This document shows, one piece after another, positions 54,088-62,895 of a stretch of DNA of 64,000 bases. The first letter of the stretch is position 1; the number at the start of each line of letters is the position of its first letter. The notes under the pieces are model-generated. The model saw only the letters and a list, made by a program, of their open reading frames with translations. It searched no databases and was not told the origin of the DNA. Source of the DNA: Ruminiclostridium papyrosolvens C7 (lineage in GTDB: Bacteria; Bacillota; Clostridia; Acetivibrionales; DSM-1351); NCBI RefSeq assembly GCF_000421965.1, contig NZ_ATAY01000022.1, forward strand, positions 62,001 through 126,000. Direction: 5' to 3'. Made by a program: the position numbers and the translations under genes.

Positions 54088-54194
54088 ATTTAACCCCATA
54101 CTAATATAAATTTTCCGTGTTTTACAATATTCGACATATATTTAATTGCATTATAGCACAGCTAGTCTGGCGAAGCTACCAAAATATTTAATCA

Positions 54195-54331
54195 CTCACC
54201 TGAATAAAGACGCAGCTGACGGGGTGCAGAAAATAATTCAAGAAATGAACGTAGAACTTGCAGGTGTAATGGCAAGGACATGTTCAAAGGACATTGCCTC
54301 CATTGATGCTTCTGTGATTTGGAATACATAA
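54195..54331 (+). pseudogene. Duplicated 3' fragment of the FMN dehydrogenase gene
   Basis: The sequence repeats the last 45 or so codons of the gene at 51690-52592 (LNKDAADGVQKIIQEMNVEL onwards, with A for G and a changed final WNT). The rest of the gene, including the FMN and active sites, is absent, so it cannot be functional. It sits before the second element copy just as the full gene precedes the first. Confidence 0.88.
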
Positions 54332-54334
54332 AGA

Positions 54335-54615
54335 AAAGGGGGGGTGTAAAACAGAAAGTTTTTCTGTTTTAACACCGGTACTCCCGTATAATTATATCAA
54401 TGATTGCTTCCAAGATATTTGCAAGAGTTTTCTAGCGGCTCATCTTAGGATATTTTACCGTCGATCACATTCATCGTCCATGATTCATTGTTTCGCTAAA
54501 ACCTACATCGTGTAGATTTTCGGGTAAAATATCCGTGTTCGCTGATAAACAACTGAAAATATATTTAACCAAGCTTCCATTGCTACAATTTATACTCTTT
54601 AGTACAGGTTAAGAA
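54335..54615. mobile_element. Fold-back MITE-like element, truncated second copy
   Basis: Nearly identical to the element at 52598-52910, including the central hairpin and the inverted GGATATTTTACCG pair. Its left end is altered (GGGGGGGTGTAAAA) and the right inverted repeat is lost: homology stops at AGGTTAAGAA, 15 bp before the rdrB stop codon. Together with the FMN-gene fragment it fills the 54100-54629 gap. Confidence 0.75.
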
Positions 54616-54629
54616 CGAACTTTTTGTTT

Positions 54630-57155
54630 CTAAAAAACCTGCTCAATCCCTAGATTTCTGATATTATCCAACCATCGGTATACCATCTCAGGTTTATATC
54701 TATCTCTTCCATTTTCATCAACACTTTTTTCCAATGCATAGGCAAGCAGTGCATATTCGTTTTCCAACATTGTATCGAAAACGCCCTGATCGTCAGTATT
54801 GATTGAAACTGATATCAGAGGGCTTTCATTTATCTTTTCATTATCAGTTTCAAGTCCCAAATTATTGAACCTGATAATCGGGTGTTGGTCGTATTTTTTA
54901 ATTGTTCCTATCAGATAATTTGAAGATGGATTTGTTTCTATAGCTATTCCCTTTCTGGAGATATCCACCATCATTTTATTCTGTATTTCAGTAACTAGAT
55001 TTACGTATTCCTTATTTACTTTGAAATCCGTTTGCCTGTTCCCCAATTCTCTTACTTTTTTGTCAAAATGATAAGCGAAATATAACCCGTTAAACTTTGT
55101 ATTTTCCCTTATACTGTCCGGAATTCTCCTATTTACTTCGTAGTATTCTGATTGAAGTAACGGCTGTTCTATATAATTGAGATACCCTTTTAACTCAGCT
55201 GCGGATTTACAATATATATCAGGCTTGTCACCTCTTAATTTCCATGCACAATAGTAGTCATGTGCAGATATGTTTTCGCCGAGACCTGCAATATGTCCAT
55301 AAACTGCTTTAAAGTAATCATAAAAAGTGTTTTCCAGCCATGAGGTTAATGAATAGCTCAGATTTAAACCAAATTCCTTTGATTTTTCCAACATCCATGC
55401 AGTATCATCAATTATGTCCAACATACTTAGAACAAGATTATAATTTTTTAGCTCGTAATAGTCCTGAGGGTTAATTCCCAATGCAAGAGCATGTCCCAAT
55501 CTACTCCCTCTTTTCAGATTGCAGAATAATATAGCCTCATCTATTGCCCTAAGACCGTCCACAATATCAAGGAAGTCCTCTCCAACGTGGTAGGTAGCAC
55601 TGAGCTTGACAGGTTCAGTGGACTCATCTACCACGGATTTTTTAATAATATTAAAATTTGCCAGATACCTGAAGCTTTGGGCGAACACCTCCGGCCTGCA
55701 GCCGATTTCATGGGTACATGCATCAATCCCCTTTACTCTGTATCTGGTTTTACCATCGGTTTCTAAAAGCTGAACAATTGATTTTGTCCATGTTTCAACC
55801 TTTTTTCTCATTTTTGAGTTTCTTGGGGTATAGTCTACAAATTTGCCCGTATCGGGAAGTTTTGGGAAATGCAGAACAAAAAAATGCTTTGGTTTTGTTT
55901 TTAATTTTAATTTATTTTTTTCCTTAGCATGACCGTCAATCTCCCGAATCGCTTTTATATTAGCCATTCCATCCTTTTTGGGACAAATCCTGGCTTCCAG
56001 AGAAACTACATTTTGGCTTTTGATAGTAGAATTAATTGCCATTCTTATCAGTTCGTGTTTATATTGCTTGAACCCTTCAATAAAAATTTCCTTTCTATCC
56101 TGATAAAGACAGAAGTTCTTAAATCCCAATCTTTCGTTAACCTGTATCAATTCACTTCTAAAAAGATTTTTAATAATCAGATAAATATAAAAGCAATCCT
56201 TCTGAAAATCATTGAATTTATTTTGAAAAACCCATAAAAAGCACTCGTAAAGGAACTTTCTTTCTCCTGCCAATACTTTGTTATCATTACTATTTAATCT
56301 GATGTCGTTTTTTTCTAAAGCATAATCTAAATACCCATGTTCAGTCTGAAAACCATACTCTGCCTTCAAGCTGTTTATCTCCCTCTGCAGCTCTGCAACC
56401 CACATTACATCCAAATCTCCAGCTTTAAATGCATCTTCCAATTGGGGGGATGTCTTGTTGTATTTGATACAATTAAACAAGTATAGCCTGATAAATGCAG
56501 CAGTCATACATTCGCTATAAAGAGATTTTTTTATAATAGAATCAGTTTCAACAAACAGCTTTGAATCCATGTAACTATCTATTTGCCTGAAATCCTTCTG
56601 TCTGTTGGCTATGTAATTCATTATAGATGCCCAGTTCAAAGCGAATATTTGCGTTGACCCGTTCAAATGAAAATGATTTTCAGCTATTCCTTTTTTCAGA
56701 ATATTGTGAAGTCTTTTGTTGTCTGTTTTAATTATGGGACTCCATGCAAAGAATTCGGTTCTTTGGTTAAATAGTGTATCAATCTTTGCAAGATAGGCAG
56801 AAGTAAACAGGTCTTGTCCAAGCTTAAAGGATATATCCCTCCATCTGAGAATCTGTTCATATACACATTGTGGCTCACTTTCATCATATGTAAGGAATTT
56901 TCCTGCAACATCCGCAACGAAGCCAAAAACCCCGTAATCCTCGCTGAGCTTGACATCGAGAAAATCATAAATATTTTCTGTTTCATTAATGGTGTAGTGG
57001 GGAAAAACACTTGCAGAGTATTCACAAAATACCTTTTTGGATATTCTAGAATAACTGTTTTTTCGCTGTGGATTTCCGTTTACTATTTCATTTAGAAAAT
57101 ATGAATTAGGTATTCTTTTAAATAATACCTCCAGGCAACCTCTTTCTATATCCAT
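54630..57155 (-). CDS. rdrB: RADAR antiphage adenosine deaminase RdrB
   Basis: An 841-aa protein with the metal-dependent adenosine deaminase motif set spread over an unusually long chain: HFHLNGS (His161, His163), YHVGED near 523, GSRLGHALALG near 552, and SINTDDQG near 786. Ordinary adenosine deaminases are about 340 aa; this size and the ATPase gene 27 nt upstream identify RdrB of RADAR. Described RADAR systems deaminate adenosine in RNA or nucleotide pools in giant RdrA-RdrB assemblies during phage infection. All predicted zinc ligands and catalytic residues are visible, so it should be active. RBS GGAGG lies about 11 nt before ATG. The 3' end abuts a truncated mobile element, which points to horizontal transfer. 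Confidence 0.88.
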   Translation of the reverse strand: MDIERGCLEVLFKRIPNSYFLNEIVNGNPQRKNSYSRISKKVFCEYSASVFPHYTINETENIYDFLDVKLSEDYGVFGFVADVAGKFLTYDESEPQCVYEQILRWRDISFKLGQDLFTSAYLAKIDTLFNQRTEFFAWSPIIKTDNKRLHNILKKGIAENHFHLNGSTQIFALNWASIMNYIANRQKDFRQIDSYMDSKLFVETDSIIKKSLYSECMTAAFIRLYLFNCIKYNKTSPQLEDAFKAGDLDVMWVAELQREINSLKAEYGFQTEHGYLDYALEKNDIRLNSNDNKVLAGERKFLYECFLWVFQNKFNDFQKDCFYIYLIIKNLFRSELIQVNERLGFKNFCLYQDRKEIFIEGFKQYKHELIRMAINSTIKSQNVVSLEARICPKKDGMANIKAIREIDGHAKEKNKLKLKTKPKHFFVLHFPKLPDTGKFVDYTPRNSKMRKKVETWTKSIVQLLETDGKTRYRVKGIDACTHEIGCRPEVFAQSFRYLANFNIIKKSVVDESTEPVKLSATYHVGEDFLDIVDGLRAIDEAILFCNLKRGSRLGHALALGINPQDYYELKNYNLVLSMLDIIDDTAWMLEKSKEFGLNLSYSLTSWLENTFYDYFKAVYGHIAGLGENISAHDYYCAWKLRGDKPDIYCKSAAELKGYLNYIEQPLLQSEYYEVNRRIPDSIRENTKFNGLYFAYHFDKKVRELGNRQTDFKVNKEYVNLVTEIQNKMMVDISRKGIAIETNPSSNYLIGTIKKYDQHPIIRFNNLGLETDNEKINESPLISVSINTDDQGVFDTMLENEYALLAYALEKSVDENGRDRYKPEMVYRWLDNIRNLGIEQVF

Positions 57156-57182
57156 AAAAGCAACATCCTCCGTGTATTACTG

Positions 57183-59987
57183 CTATCTATCTAAATTGCC
57201 AATTAGACTCAACATTTTATATGCAACAGACATATACCTTTCTCTTAAATCTTGAATTCTAGCCACCCTTACTCCATAATCTTCAATCTTATCAGTAAAT
57301 ACACAATTCACATATATTTCACGAATTTCATTTATGCTGTCTGGGTCAAATCTAGTTTGTTTGACATAGTTGTAATATGCTACTACTCTTGCTAAAACAA
57401 GGGTTTGATTTTTAAGTTGTTTTAGCTTTGCATTGCTCATATCTGGCGTGATATTAAGTTTATAGATCTCTTTAGAATTTAAAACTTTGTCTATCTCTTG
57501 ATATGAAACTTCGAGATTAAATGATTCATTTTCTTTTAGCAAATTAGGGGAAAAATCATTTACCTTATTTTGTTTATCATTTTTCAGTTCATTTTTTATA
57601 TCAACCTTTTTAGGATACTTTAAATTGTAACATTTAACAAAACTATTCATCAAATCTATTTTCCAACTGTCGTCTGTAAATAGTTTGTTGTGTTCTCCAT
57701 TTTTTGTGATATTAAGATATTGATTTTCTTTTAAAGATTCATCTAGTCTTTTGATAAAATGTCTTAAATATGTCTTGTCAAATGCTGTTGACCTATAATT
57801 CATTTTCTCCGTAGAATATTGGAGTACATATTCATTAAGTTCCATGTTAATTACTATTTTTTGAAGTAAGCTGAGGTTAACACATTTCTCAAACTGGTCA
57901 AACCAGTCTATATGCGTAAATTTAATGAAATTAAAACCACTTCTAACCTTTAAATATTCTGTATCTAAAAATGATATAAATAAATTATCTATGCATAATT
58001 CAGCATTTTTGCGTCCAAGATAATTGTCTGCAATTAAATTATTTTTATATAATACCTGGTTAAAAATTTCTTTCTCGTAGACTTTTAATGCATCTTCATA
58101 GGTTTCTGTATTCGACATTTTTTCAATCAGGCCTTTATCAACTTCAGGGAACCTTGCCCAGAAAGCTAAAATAACCATTTGTTTAATTTCTTGATCATTG
58201 TATATCTTGTTTTGTGAAAAGTAACCATTTTTAGGGTAAATTTCACCCAAAAATTCATCAGCTGTGAATAAAAATTTTGCCCTGTCACCTCTTAGTGCAT
58301 TTGTAACCCTGCTTCCCCACAGACTGTCGCCAACAAACCTGTAGATATTGTTAGGGCAGAGTTTTCTTTCTTCTGCCTCTTTAAGACAAATCTTATGCAT
58401 TGTCAAAGTATAGATGGTCTTAATGGTAAAAACCAGATTAATGGTCTGGGTATTTATATATCTTGTTGAGAGGATATACAGTATATCAAAAACATCCCCC
58501 AGTGAATAGCTCATGTGATTTGTATTCTGCTTTGAATACTTATCTCTCAAATCAGCTAATGTAGTGTTGAGTTGGTTAACATTATTTTTGGGGTCTACAG
58601 TATAGACTTTGTGGTTTTCAATAACATCCATTACCTTGACGCACAGCAGCCTGTGCTTTTCAAAGTCACTTACCGAAAGCAGCTCATTTATCATTTCCAT
58701 ATTCCCATCATCCAGATTATCAGGTATCCAAGTATGAAGAAAATAGTCTTCAAAAAGCAGGATATTACTTAGCTGTATTTCTCTTTTTGACTCTCCTTCT
58801 TTTATATCCTCCATTTTTCCTAAGACAGATAAAAGATTCACTACACCTCTTAGTGTATTTGGTATTAACCTATGAACCCCATTCTGGGGCTTGATGAAAA
58901 CCAATTCTGTTTTATCATATATATAGCCAAGAATTCTTTCTTCAATCCCTTTACGGTTGTCTTTATCAAGAATATTCTCCAATGAACCTCTTTTATGGTA
59001 AACAAGTTCTACCGAATCATTACCGCTTTGTGATATTGCCCGGATTTCTGGAAGTGATATTTTCCTTCCGTCAGGAATAAGCTTCTCAACATACTTTGCA
59101 GCCATATTAATAAACTCATTATCCGAAAGCGGGTTCTGCCTGTTCATTAGTGTGGAAAACTGCTTTCTGAATTCCATCTCAACGCACTTTTTCAGTTGGT
59201 CTATGTTAATGGCCATTATTATTAATACATTTGGCAAAACCAGATATTTTCTTATCTGTTCGGTAATTTTGTAAGCATACTTAATATTTATATCAAGGTC
59301 ATCAATAGGAATTATGAGGAAACTTTTACAGTTTCCCTCAGTCATTATGCTCAGGTATGATTTGATTAGTTTTTGGAGTATTTTATGTAAATTCGTACTA
59401 TCCCCAATTTGAGCTATCTTCTGAATACTACCTTCATAATCATATTCAAGTTCTTCCAGCTTTTTAGGATTTCTAATAAGGCAGAGGCTTTCATATGTCT
59501 TCTGAAAAAGTTCATTAATTTCATTCTTTTTGTCACGTGAAATACTAGTATTATCTTTTTTATATTTTGTGGAAAAGTTGTTATACATTCTCGCAATTAC
59601 TACCTCAAGAATGTTGTGCATATCTTCAAAGGTTGAAGGGTCAACTGTTTCAAGAGAAATGAAGTTATATTTTTTTGTGTTAGTTTTAAATGCTTCTATT
59701 TTAGACACATTTTCCAGATAATGTGTAAAAGATAACATGGCACTGCTCTTTCCCTGTCCACGTTCTCCAGTAAAAGCAATTATGTTATTCAAATAATTGT
59801 CTTGGGATTTATCATCATTTATATTATCAGTGGCAGTAACTATTTCCTCAACTCTGGCTGTCGCCTGTATGTACGCATCCCCGAATATATCACCTGCAAA
59901 TGCATTGGAATTACCTTCACTTGGGATTTCACGAATTTTGATTTTAAATTCATTCCCCTTTTCAACCTCTATCGTTTTCGGTGTCAT
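57183..59987 (-). CDS. rdrA: RADAR antiphage ATPase RdrA
   Basis: The start at 59987 follows AAAGGAG and gives 934 aa; the open frame extends 31 codons upstream without a ribosome binding site. The P-loop FTGERGQGKSSAM lies near 77 and Walker B LIIPIDDLDIN near 227, with MAINIDQL afterwards, as in STAND/AAA-like P-loop ATPases with long C-terminal helical regions. The family call rests on this layout, the size, and RdrB as direct partner. RdrA is thought to form rings that load or activate RdrB. No third gene such as rdrC or rdrD is visible in the operon, so this appears to be a two-gene version. Confidence 0.85.
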   Translation of the reverse strand: MTPKTIEVEKGNEFKIKIREIPSEGNSNAFAGDIFGDAYIQATARVEEIVTATDNINDDKSQDNYLNNIIAFTGERGQGKSSAMLSFTHYLENVSKIEAFKTNTKKYNFISLETVDPSTFEDMHNILEVVIARMYNNFSTKYKKDNTSISRDKKNEINELFQKTYESLCLIRNPKKLEELEYDYEGSIQKIAQIGDSTNLHKILQKLIKSYLSIMTEGNCKSFLIIPIDDLDINIKYAYKITEQIRKYLVLPNVLIIMAINIDQLKKCVEMEFRKQFSTLMNRQNPLSDNEFINMAAKYVEKLIPDGRKISLPEIRAISQSGNDSVELVYHKRGSLENILDKDNRKGIEERILGYIYDKTELVFIKPQNGVHRLIPNTLRGVVNLLSVLGKMEDIKEGESKREIQLSNILLFEDYFLHTWIPDNLDDGNMEMINELLSVSDFEKHRLLCVKVMDVIENHKVYTVDPKNNVNQLNTTLADLRDKYSKQNTNHMSYSLGDVFDILYILSTRYINTQTINLVFTIKTIYTLTMHKICLKEAEERKLCPNNIYRFVGDSLWGSRVTNALRGDRAKFLFTADEFLGEIYPKNGYFSQNKIYNDQEIKQMVILAFWARFPEVDKGLIEKMSNTETYEDALKVYEKEIFNQVLYKNNLIADNYLGRKNAELCIDNLFISFLDTEYLKVRSGFNFIKFTHIDWFDQFEKCVNLSLLQKIVINMELNEYVLQYSTEKMNYRSTAFDKTYLRHFIKRLDESLKENQYLNITKNGEHNKLFTDDSWKIDLMNSFVKCYNLKYPKKVDIKNELKNDKQNKVNDFSPNLLKENESFNLEVSYQEIDKVLNSKEIYKLNITPDMSNAKLKQLKNQTLVLARVVAYYNYVKQTRFDPDSINEIREIYVNCVFTDKIEDYGVRVARIQDLRERYMSVAYKMLSLIGNLDR

Positions 59988-60048
59988 TATAAATTCTCCT
60001 TTAACATATTTACACAATTCCCTAATTAATACATATTTGAATATAATT

Positions 60049-60077
60049 ATTTTAACATGTTTTTGTAAGTTTCTTAA
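60049..60077 (-). promoter_or_regulatory. Candidate promoter of the RADAR operon
   Basis: On the minus strand TTAAGA (60072-60077) and TAAAAT (60049-60054) are 17 nt apart, with TGT as extended -10, about 60 nt before rdrA. The -35 is weak. A second option, TTACAA-N17-TATATT, overlaps it. Confidence 0.35.
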
Positions 60078-60109
60078 CAATTTTGGAATAATTTATAATA
60101 ATTAGGTAT

Positions 60110-60147
60110 AAAAATACCGACCCAACTTTTAAAAAAGTTGACCCGGT
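60110..60147 (-). terminator. Terminator of the ABC exporter operon
   Basis: On the minus strand ACCGGGTCAACTTTT and AAAAGTTGGGTCGGT form a stem with one mismatch and two wobble pairs, followed by ATTTTTAT. It lies 27 nt after the last permease stop and would insulate rdrA from the exporter operon. Confidence 0.7.
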
Positions 60148-60173
60148 AAATATCCACTCCATTTATAAATATC

Positions 60174-60986
60174 TTAGCTACTTGCACTTGAGTAATTTCT
60201 GATTGCAACCTTCCATAAGAGACGTACCAATACAAAAGCTACAACCGGAGCAATTAGTCCCCATGCAAAATATAGCGGGCTCATTTTATCAAGAATAAAA
60301 AGAGCAGGAAAGTTTGTTACCACAAAGATAGGAATTACAAAAATTCCGATTCTTTGGAACCATTTGTTAAAAACTACCATAGGTACATTATTTATATCCC
60401 AGAAGGAATTAAATGTCTCACCTATTGCACTGGTATTAATAAACCAGAAGGTTAAAATCTGAGGAATAAGAAAAAGTGAATACCCTATAGCAACACCGCA
60501 GGCAATAAACATTGCGTAGCCAAGAATCTGAAGTATCGTCAGGGAAAGCTTCATCCTGATTACTCCCAAAGCTACAAGAATAATACCGGCTGTAACATCA
60601 GTCACAAACAAACCCATATCTGAGCGGCGTAAGGTTGCAATAAACTGGACTGAAACAGGTTTAACCATGTAAAAATCCAGCATTCCCTCCCTCACTAAAG
60701 TACGCATACTCATAAAATTGACCATGAACAGACCCGCATGGAAGCCTGTCAAAATTATAAATGTCCCCGCAAAAACCAAAAGCTGATTTGGAGTAAAACC
60801 GTTTATATTGGCACCTGAACGGAAAATTACTATAACATAAAGAAGCTTTACAAAGAGGTAGCCGATTTCCATAGCTATTCCGGAAAAGAAATTAACTCTG
60901 TATTCCATCTGTGCCATTATATTGTTTTTTACAAAAATCCAATATACAATAATATGCTTTTTTATAACTTTAAGAATTCTGTCCAT
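60174..60986 (-). CDS. ABC-2 type permease (COG3694-like)
   Basis: The 270-aa protein has about six hydrophobic helices, with no signal peptide and no ATPase motif. It begins with a cytoplasmic segment (KKHIIVYWIFVKNNIMAQMEYRVNFF) typical of the ABC2_membrane_6 group. It is the last gene of a three-gene operon, seven nt after the first permease stop, and probably forms the channel with that paralogue. Transported substrate unknown. Confidence 0.82.
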   Translation of the reverse strand: MDRILKVIKKHIIVYWIFVKNNIMAQMEYRVNFFSGIAMEIGYLFVKLLYVIVIFRSGANINGFTPNQLLVFAGTFIILTGFHAGLFMVNFMSMRTLVREGMLDFYMVKPVSVQFIATLRRSDMGLFVTDVTAGIILVALGVIRMKLSLTILQILGYAMFIACGVAIGYSLFLIPQILTFWFINTSAIGETFNSFWDINNVPMVVFNKWFQRIGIFVIPIFVVTNFPALFILDKMSPLYFAWGLIAPVVAFVLVRLLWKVAIRNYSSASS

Positions 60987-60993
60987 TTCAGCT

Positions 60994-61803
60994 TTAGCCC
61001 CCCACCGCTATGTACTTCTTTGACCCTATGAGCCAGAATATATTGGCCAGCAGTGCAATGCACAATATCCACCCGACCTGTATACACAGGCCCCTTGCTA
61101 TTCCCCAACCCATAATTTGGGAATTTAAAACATCAACAGGAAAGTTTATAGTATACTTAAACGGCATCAAATCCAGTACTGACACCACTTTCGAGCCAAA
61201 AATACTAAGCGGAAAAATACCCCCGCTTAAAGTAATAATTATTATCCGTACTGCCTCAAAAATAAAGCCGATTTCATTCAGCCAGAAGCAAAGGGTGCTT
61301 ACGCAAAAGAAAATTAAAAAATTAAGGCACAGAGATAATATCAAAGAAATAGTAAATGCAGCCATTGCCTGCCCTGTAATGACAACACCAAGTGAAAACT
61401 TCAGCACTAAAATAGAAGTAATGAACAGAATTATCATTACAACAAGGTTTACAACCTTTTGCCCCAAAAAGCAGCATAGCTTATGGCTAAAATACCCTAT
61501 TGGACGAACAATAAATTTGTTCAGCCCTCCGTTTTTTATATCATCATTTATTTCAGCTTCAAAATCAGTTCTGACAAACCGGGATACCAGCTGAGCTATA
61601 ACCGTGTATTGGATAATCTGAGCGAAAGAATATCCAAAGACTACTGAATTGCCGGAATTTTTATAGACAGATATCCACAGAAAGGTTTGTATGAAAATAG
61701 GAACTATTGCAGCAAGTATGCTTAAGAAAAAGTTCGCACGGTACTCCATTGCATTCTGCATTCCAATTTGAAATGAAAACAGATATTTGTTAGATGATCT
61801 CAT
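60994..61803 (-). CDS. ABC-2 type permease (COG4587-like)
   Basis: A 269-aa integral membrane protein with about six helices and the family opening FQIGMQNAMEYRANFFLSI. It is a distant paralogue of the next gene, and the two would form a heterodimeric channel. It starts nine nt after the ATPase stop. Such trios occur near antibiotic and lipopeptide loci and elsewhere; nothing in the sequence gives the substrate. Confidence 0.82.
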   Translation of the reverse strand: MRSSNKYLFSFQIGMQNAMEYRANFFLSILAAIVPIFIQTFLWISVYKNSGNSVVFGYSFAQIIQYTVIAQLVSRFVRTDFEAEINDDIKNGGLNKFIVRPIGYFSHKLCCFLGQKVVNLVVMIILFITSILVLKFSLGVVITGQAMAAFTISLILSLCLNFLIFFCVSTLCFWLNEIGFIFEAVRIIIITLSGGIFPLSIFGSKVVSVLDLMPFKYTINFPVDVLNSQIMGWGIARGLCIQVGWILCIALLANIFWLIGSKKYIAVGG

Positions 61804-61812
61804 TAATTAATT

Positions 61813-62787
61813 CTATCCTTTCTGAAGCAGCATTGCTATCCCTTCCTCAACAGGGACATCGACAATATTAAAATCCTCAACCGGGAGCTTATCCTGTATA
61901 CTCTTTGTCAACTGTAATGCATTTTGACGGCAAACCTCAAAAGTAGCTGAATAGCCGTCAGTTTCAAGCACTTCTCCAAAGCTTTCCAGTACAGGCAATT
62001 CCACTTGCCGGGATAATTGCAGACGAACCAGCTTCTTTCCGCTGAATGCATCATTTATCCGGGCCAATTCACCGTCATAAACCACAGCTCCTTTACTTAT
62101 AACAACAGCGCGTCTGCAAAGATCCTCAATATCCTTCATATAGTGACTTGTGAGAAGTATTGTAGATTTATACTGTTCGTTATAGTATTTTAAAAAGCTA
62201 CGAATTTTCTTTTGTGACATAATATCCAACCCAATAGTCGGCTCATCAAGGAACAGTACCCTGGGCTTATGTATCAGAGCAGCAATCAGCTCCATCTTCA
62301 TACGCTCACCAAGCGAAAGACGTCGTACCTGAATATTCAGCAAATGCTTTACGTCTAGTAGCTCCGCAAGTTCTTCTAGGAACTGTGAATAAGCCTTGGT
62401 ATCTATTTCATAAATACACTTATTCAGATAAAAAGATTCGCTGGCAGGAAGATCCCACCACAGTTGGTTCTTTTGACCCATAACAATTGAAATATTCCTT
62501 TTGAATTCCACTTTTCGTTGCCACGGCACAAAGCCGCATATTCTGGCTTCACCGCTGGTAGGAAAAAGTATTCCTGACAGCATTTTTAAGGTAGTTGTTT
62601 TACCTGCACCGTTTGACCCTATAAATCCTACCATTTCACCTGCTTGAATTTCAAAGGAAACCTCTTTTACAGCATCCTTATATAGTTTTTCTCTATGAAA
62701 AAGATTTTTTACGGAGTTTCCCAGTCCTGTCTGCTTTTCGTAATATGAAAATTGCTTTGAAAGTAATCTTACTTGAATTTCGGACAT
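61813..62787 (-). CDS. ABC exporter ATP-binding protein (COG4586-like)
   Basis: The 324-aa ATPase has Walker A GSNGAGKTT (57-65), a Q-loop GQKNQLWWDLP, the signature LSLGERMKMEL, Walker B VLFLDEPTIGLD, and the switch SHYMKD. The W-W-D-L-P Q-loop and the N-terminal extension (YEKQTGLGNSVKNLFHREK) fit the COG4586 group, which pairs with two ABC-2 permeases like those following. RBS GGAG lies 9 nt before ATG. Expression is probably controlled by the palindrome over its promoter. Confidence 0.9.
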   Translation of the reverse strand: MSEIQVRLLSKQFSYYEKQTGLGNSVKNLFHREKLYKDAVKEVSFEIQAGEMVGFIGSNGAGKTTTLKMLSGILFPTSGEARICGFVPWQRKVEFKRNISIVMGQKNQLWWDLPASESFYLNKCIYEIDTKAYSQFLEELAELLDVKHLLNIQVRRLSLGERMKMELIAALIHKPRVLFLDEPTIGLDIMSQKKIRSFLKYYNEQYKSTILLTSHYMKDIEDLCRRAVVISKGAVVYDGELARINDAFSGKKLVRLQLSRQVELPVLESFGEVLETDGYSATFEVCRQNALQLTKSIQDKLPVEDFNIVDVPVEEGIAMLLQKG

Positions 62788-62816
62788 TATCAGCTTCTCC
62801 TGTATAAGTAATTTAC

Positions 62817-62852
62817 TTTACCAACTATAACACAATTGGTAAAATAAGTAAA
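62817..62852 (-). promoter_or_regulatory. Promoter with overlapping operator palindrome, ABC operon
   Basis: On the minus strand TTTACT (62847-62852) and TATAGT (62824-62829) are 17 nt apart with a TGT extended -10. A perfect inverted repeat TTTACCAA-N11-TTGGTAAA (62817-62843) covers the -10 and spacer, as expected for a repressor of the GntR, MarR or TetR kind. No regulator gene is in the window. Confidence 0.6.
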
Positions 62853-62895
62853 TATTGCGTATATTTCTTGAATTATTTCTTTTGTTGGATTATGT

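Noticed and set aside
52598-54615. CRISPR-like repeats or an intact transposon around the PPOX and DUF6273 genes
   Set aside because: Only two long repeats exist, no short regular spacers, no transposase, and the second copy lacks a right terminal repeat.
54630-57155. Housekeeping adenosine deaminase
   Set aside because: It is more than twice the usual length and paired with a large P-loop ATPase, which fits RADAR instead.
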